Part shown: positions 9,245 through 21,097 of the stretch, one piece after another | Numbering within the stretch: position 1 is the first letter of the stretch | Layout: each line of letters begins with the position of its first letter | Assembly (NCBI RefSeq): GCF_029784135.1 | Contig: NC_073746.1 | Coordinates: 38,297,378 to 38,361,377, forward strand | Source of the DNA: Toxorhynchites rutilus septentrionalis | Lineage: Eukaryota; Arthropoda; Insecta; Diptera; Culicidae | DNA length: 64,000 bases | Reading direction: 5' to 3' | The notes under the pieces: model-generated | Told to the model about the DNA's origin: nothing | Databases searched by the model: none | The model's input: the letters and a program-made list of their open reading frames with translations, nothing else | Translations under genes and position numbers: made by a program

Positions 9245-12200
9245 TCCTCCCCCGGGTGCGGTCCACTGACTTCCTTGACCGCACAGTTACTACTTACATC
9301 GAGAACAGCCAGTTTCGATACAGGTCGTCGAAGAACACCTCCCGTTGTCTGAACTAAAGCTTGACGAACGTGTCCATCTGCTGCTTGATTCGATTCGATC
9401 ACGATACCACGTATCCAACCATTCCGCTTTCCCTCGTCCGCTATCAACACCAGATCTCCATCCTTCACTGATCGCGATTCGTCGAACCACTTAGACTGTT
9501 TCCGGATTACCGGAAGGTATTCCTTCAGCCAGCGTTGCCAAAATCGATTGAGCTGACGTTGGATATCTCCCCACGACTCAGGGAAGGTTCTTTTCAAACA
9601 TTCTTCATCTATGCATGGCTGCTTGACTCCATTGGAGCTTCCAAGTAGGAAATGGTTTGGCGTGAGGGATTCTGATTCCGCAGAATCAAGTGGTAAGTAC
9701 GTGAGTGGTCTAGTATTTACAATGCCCTCTGCCTCTACGATTACGGTTTGTAACTCTTCATCGTTGAGATTCCCTTCGGTATACGCATCCCCAATCGCAG
9801 CTTTTACTGAGCGGACTAGCCGCTCCCACGCACCACCCATGTGCGGAGCGCTTGGTGGAATGAAGGTCCACTTCGTGATGGCACTGGTGAACGTGGATAT
9901 CACCCCTTCGTTGATTTGTTCACGGAGCAGACGTTCGGCCCCATGGAAGTTCGTAGCGTTGTCCGTGAAAAATTCCACGGGTGACCCACGACGACATACA
10001 AATCGTCGGATACATGAAATACACGATGCAGTAGAAAGACTGTATGCCACTTCGAGATGGACTGCGCGCACAGTAAGGCACGTGAAGAGCGCGATCCACC
10101 TTTTCACTTTCGAACGACCTTGTTTGACCAGTAATGGGCCGAAGTAATCCACTCCGACGTAGCTAAATGGACGAACATGTACGGCTAACCGTGCTGCTGG
10201 CAAAGGTGCCATCGGAGGAACAGTTGGACGTACCTTGCGGACCTTGCAGAATTGGCAATTTCTTCCGATCCCCTTCACTACGGATCGAAGTTTTGATATT
10301 GCGAACAGTTGACGAACTTCGTTCACCACAGTTTCGGAGTTTGCATGACGGTAAAGGCGATGAAATCGTGTAACAAGAAGTTCCGTGCATCGATGCTTCC
10401 TTGGCAGGATGACTGGAAAGCGCACGCTGTGATGCAAATGTTTCGCTGCTGAAATACGACTGTTCTGCCGCATCAGTCCCTCTTCATCCAACATCGGTAT
10501 TAGTTGGTATATAGTGCTGGATTTCTTTATTGGAACCGGCTTGTTTCCTGTCACCACTTGATTATTTTTCAATGTAGTCACTTCTTCCGGAAATACCTCT
10601 AGTTGAACTTGTTTCAATATTGCAGTTTCGGCAGCCTTCAGCTCCGATTGGGTAAGTAATCCAGTCGACGGACTCCTTTCCCCTTTCTTTCTAGCGTTGT
10701 TAATGAATCGTAGCACGTAGGCCATACTACGTTGTAGATTCTCCCATTTAGAGAACCGTTCATAATTGACCACTGGCTCCTATGTCACATGGTAGAGAAC
10801 TGATGACCGAGCTTCTTCGTAGGTGTCGATTACTGGATCGGTTGAACTAGGCCATTCTAGCTCTGGATAGCATAGGAACTTTGGTCCGTGGAACCACATA
10901 CTGCCTGCGTTGAAGTAGGGTCCACTTCCCCACTTTGTTGCTTCGTCCGCCGGATTGGACTCCGACGGCACCCATCGCCACTCATTGGCAACCGTTATCT
11001 CGAGAATTTCACCGACTCGGTTGGCCACGAAAGGCCTATAGTTTCTAGGGTCTGCACGGATCCAAGAAAGCGCTATCGAGCTGTCTGTCCACAGAATTCG
11101 TCGTTTTATGGGAATGGAGTGATGTGCTTGCACGAACTTTGTCATCCTTGCCCCCAGGAGGCATCCTTGAAGTTCCAATTTTGGAATAGTCATTGGCTTT
11201 AACGGTGCTACTTTAGCCTTCGCCGCGATTAGTGAACACTGCGGGACTCCATCATCACTGAACGTCCGCAGATAAAGGACACAAGAATACGCGTACGAGC
11301 TGGCATCCACGGAGACGTGGAGTTCAGTATCTTCGTACGTATGCGCTGAAGCATTCGAGAAATAGCAGCGTGGGATCTGAACGTTAGCGATGTGCGAAAT
11401 CATGTTGATCCACCTGCCCCAGTCTGTAAACTGTTTATCGTCGATTTCTTCATCCCATCCAGTTCCGGCGCGCCACAAATCCTGTACCAGAATCTTTCCA
11501 TGTATAAGGAACGTAGCTAGTAGTCCCAAAGGATCGAACAATGTCATGACGCAGCGCAGTACTTGTCTCTTCGTTGGAATTCTGCGATTTTCCAGAAGAG
11601 ACCGAACTTCATCGCTCATTCGAGTGCTGAACGATAGTTCATCTGTTAGTGGATTCCACAATAATCCAAGTACGCGTTCAGTATTGGCGTCCGTTGTAAT
11701 CAAGCTTCTACTGGTAGCAGCTTGGGTCTCACCAAGGTGCCGCAGTACGCTCTCACTATTCGAGATCCAGTTTCTTAGATCGAACCCACCTTTACGGAAA
11801 ATATGACGAACTTCCTCCGAAACGCAACTAGCTTCTTCTACCGATCCAAAACTGTCGAGGTAATCGTCTACATAAGTACACTCTAGTATACCTTCTGCTG
11901 CTCTCGGATACCTATCGCTATGCTCCCGAGCATTCTTATTCTTAACAAATTGTGCCGACGCTGGCGAACAAGTCGACCCAAACGTCGCAACGTCAACAAG
12001 GAAGACTTCCGGATCCTGGGCTGGATCGACACGCCACAGAATTCGTTACGAATGTTTGTCGGATGCGCGTATCAATATCTGCATAAACATTTCCCTTACA
12101 TCGGAACACACCGCGATCTTGAACTGTCGAAAGCGAAACAATACTCCCAACAGCGACACCAATTGATCCGGTCCTTTCAATAACATGCTGTTTAGAGAAA

Positions 12201-15183
12201 CTCCGTCCACCGTCGCTGCAGCGTCGCATACGATGCGTATCTTCTCTGGTTTCTTCGGATTGACCACCACGTCTAATGGAAGGTACCAAATCCTACGAGG
12301 ATTTGCTTCATTGAGTTCGTTCATCGTAGCTTTGTGGATGTAGCCCTTGCTTACAAATTCTCGTATCTGTCGGAAACGTCGGAAACGGAAAACGTTCTCT
12401 TTTAAGACTGGATCCCTTTGCATTTTCTTTTCCAGGCATTCCAGTCTGCGAAGCGCCATCGTGTAGCTATTCGGCAGCTCCACGTCGTCCTTCGCCCACA
12501 GTAACCCAGTTTCGAATTTCTCACACACTCGAACGGTCGTCTGCTCCAGTAAATCCAAAGCTCGTTGTTCTTCCTTAGATCGCAAGGTGACATTCCCTGA
12601 TCCTATTTCTTCAATGTCGTAGAATTGCTTTACGGCATCATGTAGATCCTTATTCGTCGTACATTCGCAGATGTGCAAGCTGTATTCACTCTTCATTCCG
12701 GGCTGCTGCTTTCCGTAGACACACCACCCGAGCCTGGTCTTCACGGCAATTGGTCCATTACCGTCACCTTCTCTAGATTTCAGTGGAGTGGCTAGCTGTA
12801 GATTATCCAGTCCAATCAGCAGCTTTGGCACAGCATTTTTGTAGCTCTGTAACGGTAATTGTTTGAGGTATTCAAACTGTTTCGCGGCTTCTTCCAATTG
12901 GAAGGTCTGGCTGGGAAGGTTTAGATTTGCCACTGTACGAACATGTGACATTTTAAACCGTTTCTGCGAACCGATCCCACCAACATGTATGTTAACTACC
13001 TTCGAATTCTCCTCTAATCTAGTTGTGTTGCCTGTCCACCGCAGGCACAGTGGCTGCACGATTCCACTCACTCCCAGTTGTTCTGTAATTTCGTTCTCGA
13101 CTAGAGTTAGCGATGAGCCTTCATCCAGGAATGCATACGTGTTCACCGCACCACCATTCCCATACAGTGTTACAGGCACGATACGAAACAAAACGCTCGA
13201 TCCCAAATACTGATGAGTGAGACTATTCGCCTGTTGCATTTGTGTAGAGTTCTCCACAGTACGCCTTGTTGAATGCAACAACGGATGGTGCCGATACTGG
13301 CAGCCATCGATATTGCAACGTTTGTCGCTTCTGCACGATCGCCTACCATGTCTGTATAAACAAATCTGACACAGCGATAAAGCTCTAACCTTCCGCCATC
13401 GATCATCGACGTTCAAATCCTTGAACCCTGAGCACTCTCGCAAACGATGACCTACCCTACTGCAGAAAATGCATTCGATTTGCTTGCTCGCTTGCACTTC
13501 GATATTGTTCCCGGTATGGGAGTTAACGTATCCTCTCAGTTTCGATTTGTCCTTGTTGATAGTCTCCGGTGCGAAAAGCACAACACTAGAAGCATCATTG
13601 ACGAGATTTTCCATATAGCTGCTGAAAGTCTTCAAATTCACCACTCCGAGACACCTTTTATACCCAGCCCACATGAGCTTCTGATCGGCCGGCAATTTTC
13701 CGACGAGTTCCTGAAGAAGCGTCGGATTCGAAAGATGTGCCTGTTCGTTGGCCGCTTCTATATGATCACAAAGCGCTTGCACTGCCAACCCATACTCGAT
13801 TAATCCTTCCAACCTATCGGGTTTTGGGGCGGGAATCTTCCGCACCTTCTCCAGCAACGCGTTGATCAATAACTCTGGACGTCCGTACCTTCTACGAAGA
13901 GTCTCGATGACTTGAGGTACTGCAGCAGGTAACACCAATCGGCTGCGTACCGTTTCGAGAGCTGGCCCTTTGAGACACCGTTGCAGACGGAGCATATTCT
14001 CCCAATCCGTATATCCACACGAAGACGTTGTATAATCGTAGTTCGAAATAAAAATAGGCCAATCCGCGGGATCGCCTGAGAACTGTGGAAGATCACGGGC
14101 CATCGATTGACGAGCAGCAAGCTGTTGCGGCGATGGACCATACTGGTTGGCATTCAATTGTTGTCGTTGATATTGTGGCTGCTGTCGCTGTTGCTGTCGT
14201 TCGTTCCACTCATTCCATGTCGTAGGCTGCATTGAGGATTGCACGTTTTCACTTGTAGAGCGCGCGAAAGTTACTTGCTGCTGCTCGCTTGCGAAGGGGA
14301 TGCGTTGCTGCTGGTGACTATCGAAAATATTTTGACTAAATTCGCGGATATCTGATTGTCGTTCTCTGTTACTAATATAAACCGTATCGGGGGTACTCAT
14401 AGAGGACTTATGAAGGACATTACCACCACACATTTTATTTGAAAAACCACTTTCATCAACATTACTCTTACCTACACCACCCACTTCATTGACATGCGTT
14501 TTCTTATAGGCTCCCAGATTTCGAGCCTGCTGGTTACCTTTACCTTGAGTGTCATCGGCTGGTTTCGGGAAGTCGTACTGATGTTGATTGGTCGTCGGGC
14601 TGATATTCCAATTGGTCGTATCCACACGCTGACTGCTTGGAGCTGACTGTAGTTGACAGATTTCGAGTTGCTTTTGAAGATCGCGAACCATATCCAATAG
14701 GTCGCGATGGTGTACATCCGTGGGCTGAGCTGCTGCTGGTGGGTCCGGTTGGCCACCCACTGCGCCGTCTTCTAGCTCCGGGTTTTCGCTGACTGGTTCA
14801 GCTAGCGATTTGTCACCTCCACAATTGTTCACGTGGTTCGCGTTATCCATCAACTTCAACTGCTCGTCCAGGAATTTCATTTGTAGTTCATGTTCCATCC
14901 TCTTTCGCTCGAGCTCCTGTCGTTGCTTCAGCAGGGCTAGATCACGATGTATATTAGAACTGGAAGTGTTTCCCACGAGTGTGGGTGGAGCTGCTGCTGT
15001 TTCCGTCGTACATTTCGAGCATATCCACGCTCGCTCGCTGACGGACTCCGTCACACTCGCACACGAAAAGTGCCACCACCTATCACAGGCATCGCACTGA
15101 ACGTAGTTACTATCCGCATCAGGATTGCTGCACGCAGCGCAATCACCGTGATGTGCTTCCAAATCCACTGCTGGGGACGTCAT
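9085..15183 (-). pseudogene. BEL/Pao gag-pol polyprotein with two nonsense codons
   Basis: I start at the ATG at 15183, the first true ATG; the frame opens slightly upstream with GTG. Order: (1) a PHD-type C4HC3 finger at residues 15-58 (C15, C18, C30, C33, H38, C41, C55, C58); (2) a coiled-coil rich in K/E/L and a Gln-rich stretch; (3) the Pao-type Gag core around LPQFSGDPADWPIF; (4) Cys/His knuckles beginning CIFCSRVGH; (5) an A17-type aspartic protease around FLDEGSSLTLVE; (6) RT with catalytic YVDD (about 11875); (7) RNase H around VSVDASS and WTDSSIAL; (8) integrase with the HHCC zinc region and DDE residues in VDYFGP, FTDNATN and GGAWERL. Stops in the same frame at 12046-12048 (TAA) and 10780-10782 (TAG) split it. 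No envelope gene is seen. Host replication would need the full polyprotein, so this copy is probably dead. Confidence 0.93.
9245..9256 (-). promoter_or_regulatory. Polypurine tract of BEL/Pao element
   Basis: The minus strand reads GGGGGAGGA immediately before the 3' LTR start (TGTTGCC), the usual place for plus-strand DNA priming. Confidence 0.75.
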
Positions 15184-15206
15184 CTGCACGATGATTTATC
15201 GAAGAA

Positions 15207-15692
15207 TGTTGGCCCAGCCAAAGAAAAAGCGACACTGTTACCGAACAGTTTATTTATTTACGGCTTCGATCTATAATAGCAAGAACATAATCATTGTATT
15301 CAATAATGTACTTATAAATAACCTACAAATCAGTGGCCTTTATAAAGCACTGGCTTTTCTTTTCTGCTAACCAACAATGTCGGAGTTGTTTCAGAAATGG
15401 ATCTGAATAATATTCAATTTTATAAACACATATACAAAGGAAAACTCTACATTTACCTCCGACAGTTCTTTACAGAAAATAATTTCAATCACGACAAACA
15501 TTACCAATTTAAACAAATCAATTTAGAAATTTTCACCCGCACGCGTTCTGTTTACAATTGTTTTGACTTGTACCTTTCTCTTTCCGCTGAAAGACGTTTC
15601 GACGTTTAGAGTCCTTCAAACGTAGGCTGGCGGATCGTTGTGCGGTATTAGATGAAATTGTTGCCAGTTTGCTCGATGTCGCTGTGGCAACA
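15207..15692 (-). repeat. BEL/Pao 5' LTR
   Basis: 486 bp, three differences from the other LTR. Only about 23 bp separate its end from the gag ATG at 15183. I could not match that short leader to a tRNA primer site. Confidence 0.95.
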
Positions 15693-16629
15693 TATGTTAT
15701 GACCGGTTTCACGACATGCGGCCGAGCATTTTCGTGTTGCAAAATTACTTTATCGTGTCGTTACTTATATTGTGGCCGTTTTTCCTCCAGTGCACGGCTC
15801 AAACGCATCAATCGTCATCGGTAGAGGTCTCCCGTAATGGTTTCATTCGGTTTTAGCAGCTCATAGTACACCACACCCAGCTGGTCCCACCAAATAGACA
15901 GCATAACCTTCTGGTCGAGAATATTCCGCGCGGCCGTCGATGTTCATGCATAGCCGGGGTATCCATACGTTGCCCGACGTTTGGGATTGTGGTAATGGAC
16001 CCACTTTTTATCACCAGTAACAATTCGATGCAAAAAAACCTTTTTTGATCCTGTTGGAGCAGTTCGCACGTGAAAAAACCGGCGTTTGACGTCTCGTGGC
16101 TTCAATTTATACGGCACCCAATGTCCTATCTTTCAGATCATTCCCATTGCTTTTAAACGTTTGGATATGGTTTGCTGAGCTACTCCAAGTGAATCTACAA
16201 GTTCTTGTTGCATTTGTGACGGATGTTGATCGAGTGAAGCCTCAAATTCTTAATCGTCGAATTTTTTTGGCAGTTCGGAACGTTCTTCGTCTTCCAAGTC
16301 AAAATTACCACTTTTAAACCGCGCAAACCACGTCGGACACGTTCGCTCAGTTGGAGCATAGTCACCATAAACTTCCACCAGAATGCGATGACTTTCCGCA
16401 GCTTTTTTCTTCATATTGAAGTAATGAAGTAACACTCTCGTTGGTACGAAATTCGACATATTCGAAGTGGTAAAAAAACTAAGTTGTTTACGCTTCAACT
16501 TTTTCACATATACTGAAAAAGACGCGCAATGACAGTATCTTTCCAGCGAATGTCTGGAAGTTTGATTCACTGGAATAATAATCAAGTTACGCCATCTGTT
16601 GTAAAACCGAAGAAACTTACCGGTACACT
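15693..16629 (-). mobile_element. Mariner element, N-terminal part (right of BEL insertion)
   Basis: Continues the element at 8426-8758. The transposase ATG is at 16459 (MSNFVPTRVLLHYF), with a mariner-type N-terminal HTH (TERTCPTWFARFKSG). The first catalytic aspartate survives as TGDKKW near 16015. The second catalytic position reads HENARPH near 15725, where mariners normally have HDNARPH, a D-to-E change. Several frameshifts and stops are present. The right terminal repeat ends CCGGTACACT at 16629, complementary in part to the left end. The expected TA is not visible there because an I-clade LINE 3' end abuts directly. Confidence 0.88.
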
Positions 16630-16985
16630 TTTTTTTTTTATCCAAAATATATATTTTTATTAAGGCTCATATGGCGTCAACCTGACGGGGCCGGGAGTTC
16701 AATATTTCGACAATGTTTGCCTTATAACTATGTTAGTAATATGTAACCGATTACTCGCGGTTGGCTCGAGGTTAGTATTACAAGTGTTTTCGTAATTGTG
16801 ATGTTGCTGTCTCCAATGCTCTGTACCTGTGCCCGACACGGGATACTTCCTTTTGGGATGCAGCTGACCATTAATCAGCAACGCCCCCTAGTCTGTACCC
16901 CATATCTAGCGTGGTGCGTCTTCTCGACTCGAGGAATCCAGGATAGAATGGTCACTAGCCGGCAAAACATCAGCTCGTGTTCCCC
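16630..16985 (-). mobile_element. I-clade LINE 3' fragment
   Basis: Starts with a T-run (the poly-A tail on the minus strand). Then follows a 3'UTR-like sequence shared with 45816-46140: blocks CCTGACGGGGCCGGGAGT, TAACCGATTA-TCGCGGTTGG and ATCTAGCGTGGTGCGTCTT come in the same order. 5' truncated near 16985; no coding region remains. Confidence 0.8.
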
Positions 16986-17382
16986 TCAAAAACATAACAA
17001 ACATTAATGTTTTACCAACCAAAATAAAACTCTCATACTGCTGTAGGATTCGTTATTTGACACCGAACTTTTTTGTTAATGCACCAATTTTATTCGCGAG
17101 ATCCCAAAAAAGATATAAATTCTGAAAATAGAACCGAAGACTTAAAAAGATAAATAAAAGGTGATTTTCTTTTTGGAATTCATTTGGTACATTGTATTAA
17201 TTTCATTATGGGTAGATTTTTCATAATAAAGCTGAACAATTGCTTCAGAAATTGATAAGAGATAAAGAGATGATGAAAGAATCTATTGTTTAACTGCAGC
17301 ATTTTGAACGCAAATAGTTTGTGCCAGTTATTTATGCATTCCTTGATTTTTGTGTCAACATACGGCAGGCTTCGAATTAATA

Positions 17383-17478
17383 GGAGTAGCGGTATGTTTC
17401 TTCGGTTTTTTTTTTCAAAAATTAATGCTTCATTCTGCAAAAATGGTTACATATTTTATATATACATACCGGTACACT
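17383..17478. mobile_element. 96-bp internally deleted mariner derivative
   Basis: Flanked by TA at 17381-17382 and 17479-17480. Its first 78 bases match the left end of the mariner at 8426 almost exactly. It then jumps straight to the other terminal repeat (ATACCGGTACACT). About 1.2 kb of the parent is missing. Confidence 0.85.
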
Positions 17479-17480
17479 TA

Positions 17481-19265
17481 ATATTTGTATTTGTATCTTA
17501 TGCGACTATAGTCGTATAAGTACCGATGCTGGGGAAGGTGATAAACTCTCGCCAAAGTGAAAAAGCCAGTGTTTCGTCGCATCTTTTGGTCATCAATATG
17601 TCTTCCCAAAAAGCTACAGTATCACTACAGTCAATACTTTAGAATAACTCTGTACTAACCAAATGAGGAAACCGTATAAGCAGTGGATTGATTGTAGAAT
17701 TTCTAATTTTAATGTTATGTGATTCGATTATTATATATTTAAAGTTCTGACAAGCAATTGTTATACAAAATATTGAATTCAAACATTTTCTCTTGAGTAA
17801 GATTAAGATTCATATTCCTTCATGAATATCTTTGCGACTACTTCTACATACACATCATCACAGGTAATATTGTTCCTCAAACTTAATCTCGTGATAACTT
17901 TTTAATTTTTTTTCGTCAAATATTTTGTTTTCATGAAATTATCTAGTTTTGTTTTGAAAAAACTCGAAATATCTGAGTGTAGTGTAAATAATAAGGATTT
18001 TCTATTCACAATTGATTAGGTACATCTTTGTACCAGGAAAATGTAATACTGTACCTGTTTGTCAGGATATCAGGGAACGTGCCAAAAAGTCTGGAAAATC
18101 ATAAAAAATCAGAACGTTGGCATCCGTGAATCCAGAACAAATTTAATCCTAACCTCCACACAAGACATTGCAATGCAATCAAAACATCATCAACAAAACT
18201 GCTTCGCTTCCCCCTCCATAATAGCGGAAACGCAAGGGGGCCTCAAAATATCATGCGGAAAAATACAAAAAGCTTGAATGGAAAATCCAGTTAATGCACA
18301 CCTTCCGTGACGTGGAATGTTAAAGTTTATTGACTTGGTGACCCCATTTCGTTGCCGCCAGCCGCATAGCGTGAGCTTGCTACTAGCCGGCCCGATGTTA
18401 CACTGAAATGCTAAGTAATGTTTTCCGCTGCAAAATCCGGTAGGCACCGCCATTATAAATTAGCTGTAGTGTGGGTGGAAGGGCAGAGGCTGTCTGTGGA
18501 TTCCAATTTCCCCGTCGATTGAGTTGACTCTCGTATTAACCCGGCCGGAAAATATTAGCATCGATCGTGTGTGGGAAGTTGCGCCAGATGTGACACATCA
18601 TATTGCCACAGCATTTTATTGGTATATTACTTCATGAAAGTAAAATGTTCTTCAATCTGTGAAAAACTACAGGGTGTTTATCCGTTGTTTTGGAGCAGGC
18701 AGAGGATTATTCCGTCCCGCTTCCCCTCTGCTCACCCCACATGGAAAAGAAGCCATTTGAAAGGACAAACATATTTTTGCCATACAGTCTGCCCGTTTTC
18801 CCAGGCTTCTCCACAAATCCATCATAATTCCGGGTTCCAAACAAGAACTCGTAACATGAAAAGCATACCATACGTTGCGCACGGAGGAAGGGGGAGGAAT
18901 AAATCCATCATACGAGATGTAAGCGCCAAGTCAGTCTGAAGCCCGCAAGTGGCAAAGCTGCCATAAGCAGCACTCACTAAGCTACGGGGATGGAGTGTGA
19001 ATAGCTCATTCGGGTTGACATTATGCACCGTGGCCATCCGTAAACAGTATGCAGTTTCTTTGAATGTCTCCTTCACGCGTCTCCGAGGAGTGGAACGACT
19101 CGGCTCGTTAAGTTTTAGCATGCACACCGAAAGCAAATGATTTTGACAGGAGAGATGGCAGGAAAAGGTACTTTCGTGTGGTGCTCTTAGATGGTGGCGA
19201 TACATCTGTTGTCGTTGTATTAAAATTTATCAACGAAAACTAACTTGAATTTGGTGGGGACTTCA
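17481..19265. other. Region without recognised genes
   Basis: No protein homology or transposon ends recognised. Open frames at 18059-18277, 18571-18939 and 18822-19205 overlap on opposite strands and look like chance. Confidence 0.55.
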
Positions 19266-19269
19266 CTTC

Positions 19270-19530
19270 TGACAGTGGCCTTATAGAATCTCAGACCTAG
19301 GAACAGACCAAAACCCATCTTCACGTACGTTTCGTCATCCCTCAGCATGCATCCTTCGTACTTCGTCAAAATCTTTTTGTACAATTTTCGATTGCGTCTT
19401 TAGCCCACCAGATTTAGTTTCAGCGCCCTGTTTGGTTGCTTGTAGGCACGAAAATTACGATAAACTTTTCGCATACGGATTCTACGGGTGGTACTTTGGT
19501 CATATATGTATATTCTTAGCGATGTAATAG
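19270..19530 (-). pseudogene. Degenerate DD37E-type transposase remnant
   Basis: The minus strand decodes, with stops, to a stretch resembling the middle of the DD37E transposase: a NRKLYKKILTKYE-like block followed by DDETYVKM around the first catalytic aspartate. It is much more diverged than the two DD37E copies and is a different family or an older copy. No terminal repeats found. Confidence 0.7.
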
Positions 19531-19798
19531 CCCGAGAGTCCCAGTTATGTCTTAATTGTTCTCAATACCCTCAATCTCATTTCCGGTCGTAATTTCACTA
19601 TTTCCAATCCATTCTTTTTCTATTCTGATCCATTCAAACAACAGTTGTACGTTCACGGAATCGTTTCAGCACGGTCGATTTAACCACCACGCCGGATGCT
19701 CAATATGGAAGTCCAACATCGAATTTCTTCTCTCGGCTTCCACACAACTTTTCCAAAACAAAACGGGTCAACGAGAATTTGTTATTAGTCGAAATATA

Positions 19799-21095
19799 AA
19801 GGGTGTGTCACATCAAATTGCATCACGGAAAAAACGCTGTAGAAATTCGCCCAGTAGACCGATCCTTTTGAAAATTTTAGACAGTAAAATAAAAACTATT
19901 AAACAACTTTTGGCATTTTCTTTTTATTCATACTTCGAGCCCAAGCCCGTATGCTCGCACCTTCCTCTTTACCCCGTCCATAAGGTTCTGTACAACGTCA
20001 GGTTGTAGTTTTTTTTGAACAGAAATCCATTTTCTCTTGAAGGCCGCCTCCGATTTGACAACTTTTGGGTTCTTCCGGAGGGCCTGCTTCATAATCGCCC
20101 AATATTTCTCTATTGGGCGAAGCTCCGACGCGTTGGGCGGGTTCTTTCCTTTGGCACGAAGGTGACCCCGTTGGCTTCGTACCACTCCAACACGTCCTTT
20201 GAATAGTGGCACGAAGCGAGATCCAGCCAGAAGATGGTCGGGCCCTCGTGCTGCTTCAATAGTGGTAGTAAGCGCTTCTGTTGGCACTCCTTAAGGTAAA
20301 CCTGCCCGTTTACCGTGCCGGTCATCACGAAGGGGGCGCTTCGCTTTCCGCAAGAGCAGATCGCTTGCCACACCATGTACTTTTTGGCAAACTTGGATCG
20401 TTTCTGCTTGCGAATCTCCTCCGGAACGCTGAATTTGTCCTCTGCGGAGAAGAACAACAGGCCCGGCAGCTGACGAAAGTCCGCTTTGACGTAGGTTTCG
20501 TCGTCCATTACCAGGCAATGCGGCTTCGTCAGCATTTCGGTGTACAGCTTCCGGGCTCGCGTCTTCCCCACCATGTTTTGCCTTTCGTCGCGGTTAGGAG
20601 CCTTCTGAACCTTGTATGTACGCAGGCCCTCCCGCTGCTTGGTCCGCTGGACGAATGAACTTGACAAATTCAGCTTATTGGCGACATCTCGGACCGAGCT
20701 TCTCGGATTACGTCTAAACTGCTTAACTACGCGCTTGTGATCTTTTTCACTGACGGAGCATCCATTTTTGCCGTTCTTCACCTTCTGGTCGATGGTTAGG
20801 TTCTCGAAGTATCGTTTTAGTACTCTGCTGACCGTGGATTGGACGATTCCCAGCATCTTACCGATGTCCCGATGTGACAACTCCGGATTCTCGAAATGAG
20901 TGCACAGGATTAATTCACGACGCTCTTTTTCGTTCGACGACATTTTTCCAAATTTTCGAAAAATTGACAGTGAAGCATGGCCAACGTGATCTATACACTC
21001 TTATCTGATTATAAGCGAAAGCTGAAGATATAATTCCTAAAACTTAAATTTCTACAGCGTTTTTTCCGTGATGCAATTTGATGTGACACACCCTT
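19799..21095 (-). mobile_element. DD37E Tc1/mariner element (ITmD37E-type), copy 2
   Basis: Same terminal repeats as copy 1 (AAGGGTGTGTCACATCAAAT), flanked by TA at 19797-19798 and 21096-21097. 1,297 bp. Very similar to copy 1 throughout, and retains the 27 bp that copy 1 lacks near its C-terminal coding end. Confidence 0.95.
19928..20943 (-). pseudogene. DD37E transposase, frameshifted (copy 2)
   Basis: The ATG is at 20943. The frame is open for 277 codons and covers both HTH regions, the first catalytic aspartate (MDDETYVK) and the second (FWLDLASCHYS). A one-base deletion near 20143 relative to copy 1 shifts the frame just before the last catalytic residue, which is then found in the adjacent frame as ELRPIEKYW. 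Full family length would be about 338 residues. The lesion differs from that in copy 1, so the two copies were broken independently. Confidence 0.92.
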
Positions 21096-21097
21096 TA

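Larger units (their letters stand above)
8759..15692 (-). mobile_element. BEL/Pao LTR retrotransposon, complete
   Basis: 6,934 bp bounded by two 486-bp LTRs (TG...CA ends) and the 5-bp target duplication TATGT (8754-8758 and 15693-15697). Five bases is typical of BEL/Pao. One minus-strand frame encodes Gag, protease, RT, RNase H and integrase, interrupted by two stop codons. By eye the LTRs differ at only three positions (an acag[c/t]tta site, a tgct[g/a]acc site and a tgaaa[c/t]tg site). That implies recent insertion. It sits inside an older mariner. Confidence 0.96.

Noticed and set aside
14810..15100. Cys-rich plus-strand frame opposite the BEL Gag
   Set aside because: It is the antisense shadow of the PHD/coiled-coil coding region.
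9085..15183. Endogenous retrovirus or other integrated animal virus
   Set aside because: Domain order, protease type, 5-bp TSD and lack of an envelope frame fit BEL/Pao. I saw no flavi-, rhabdo- or parvovirus-like frames anywhere in the window.
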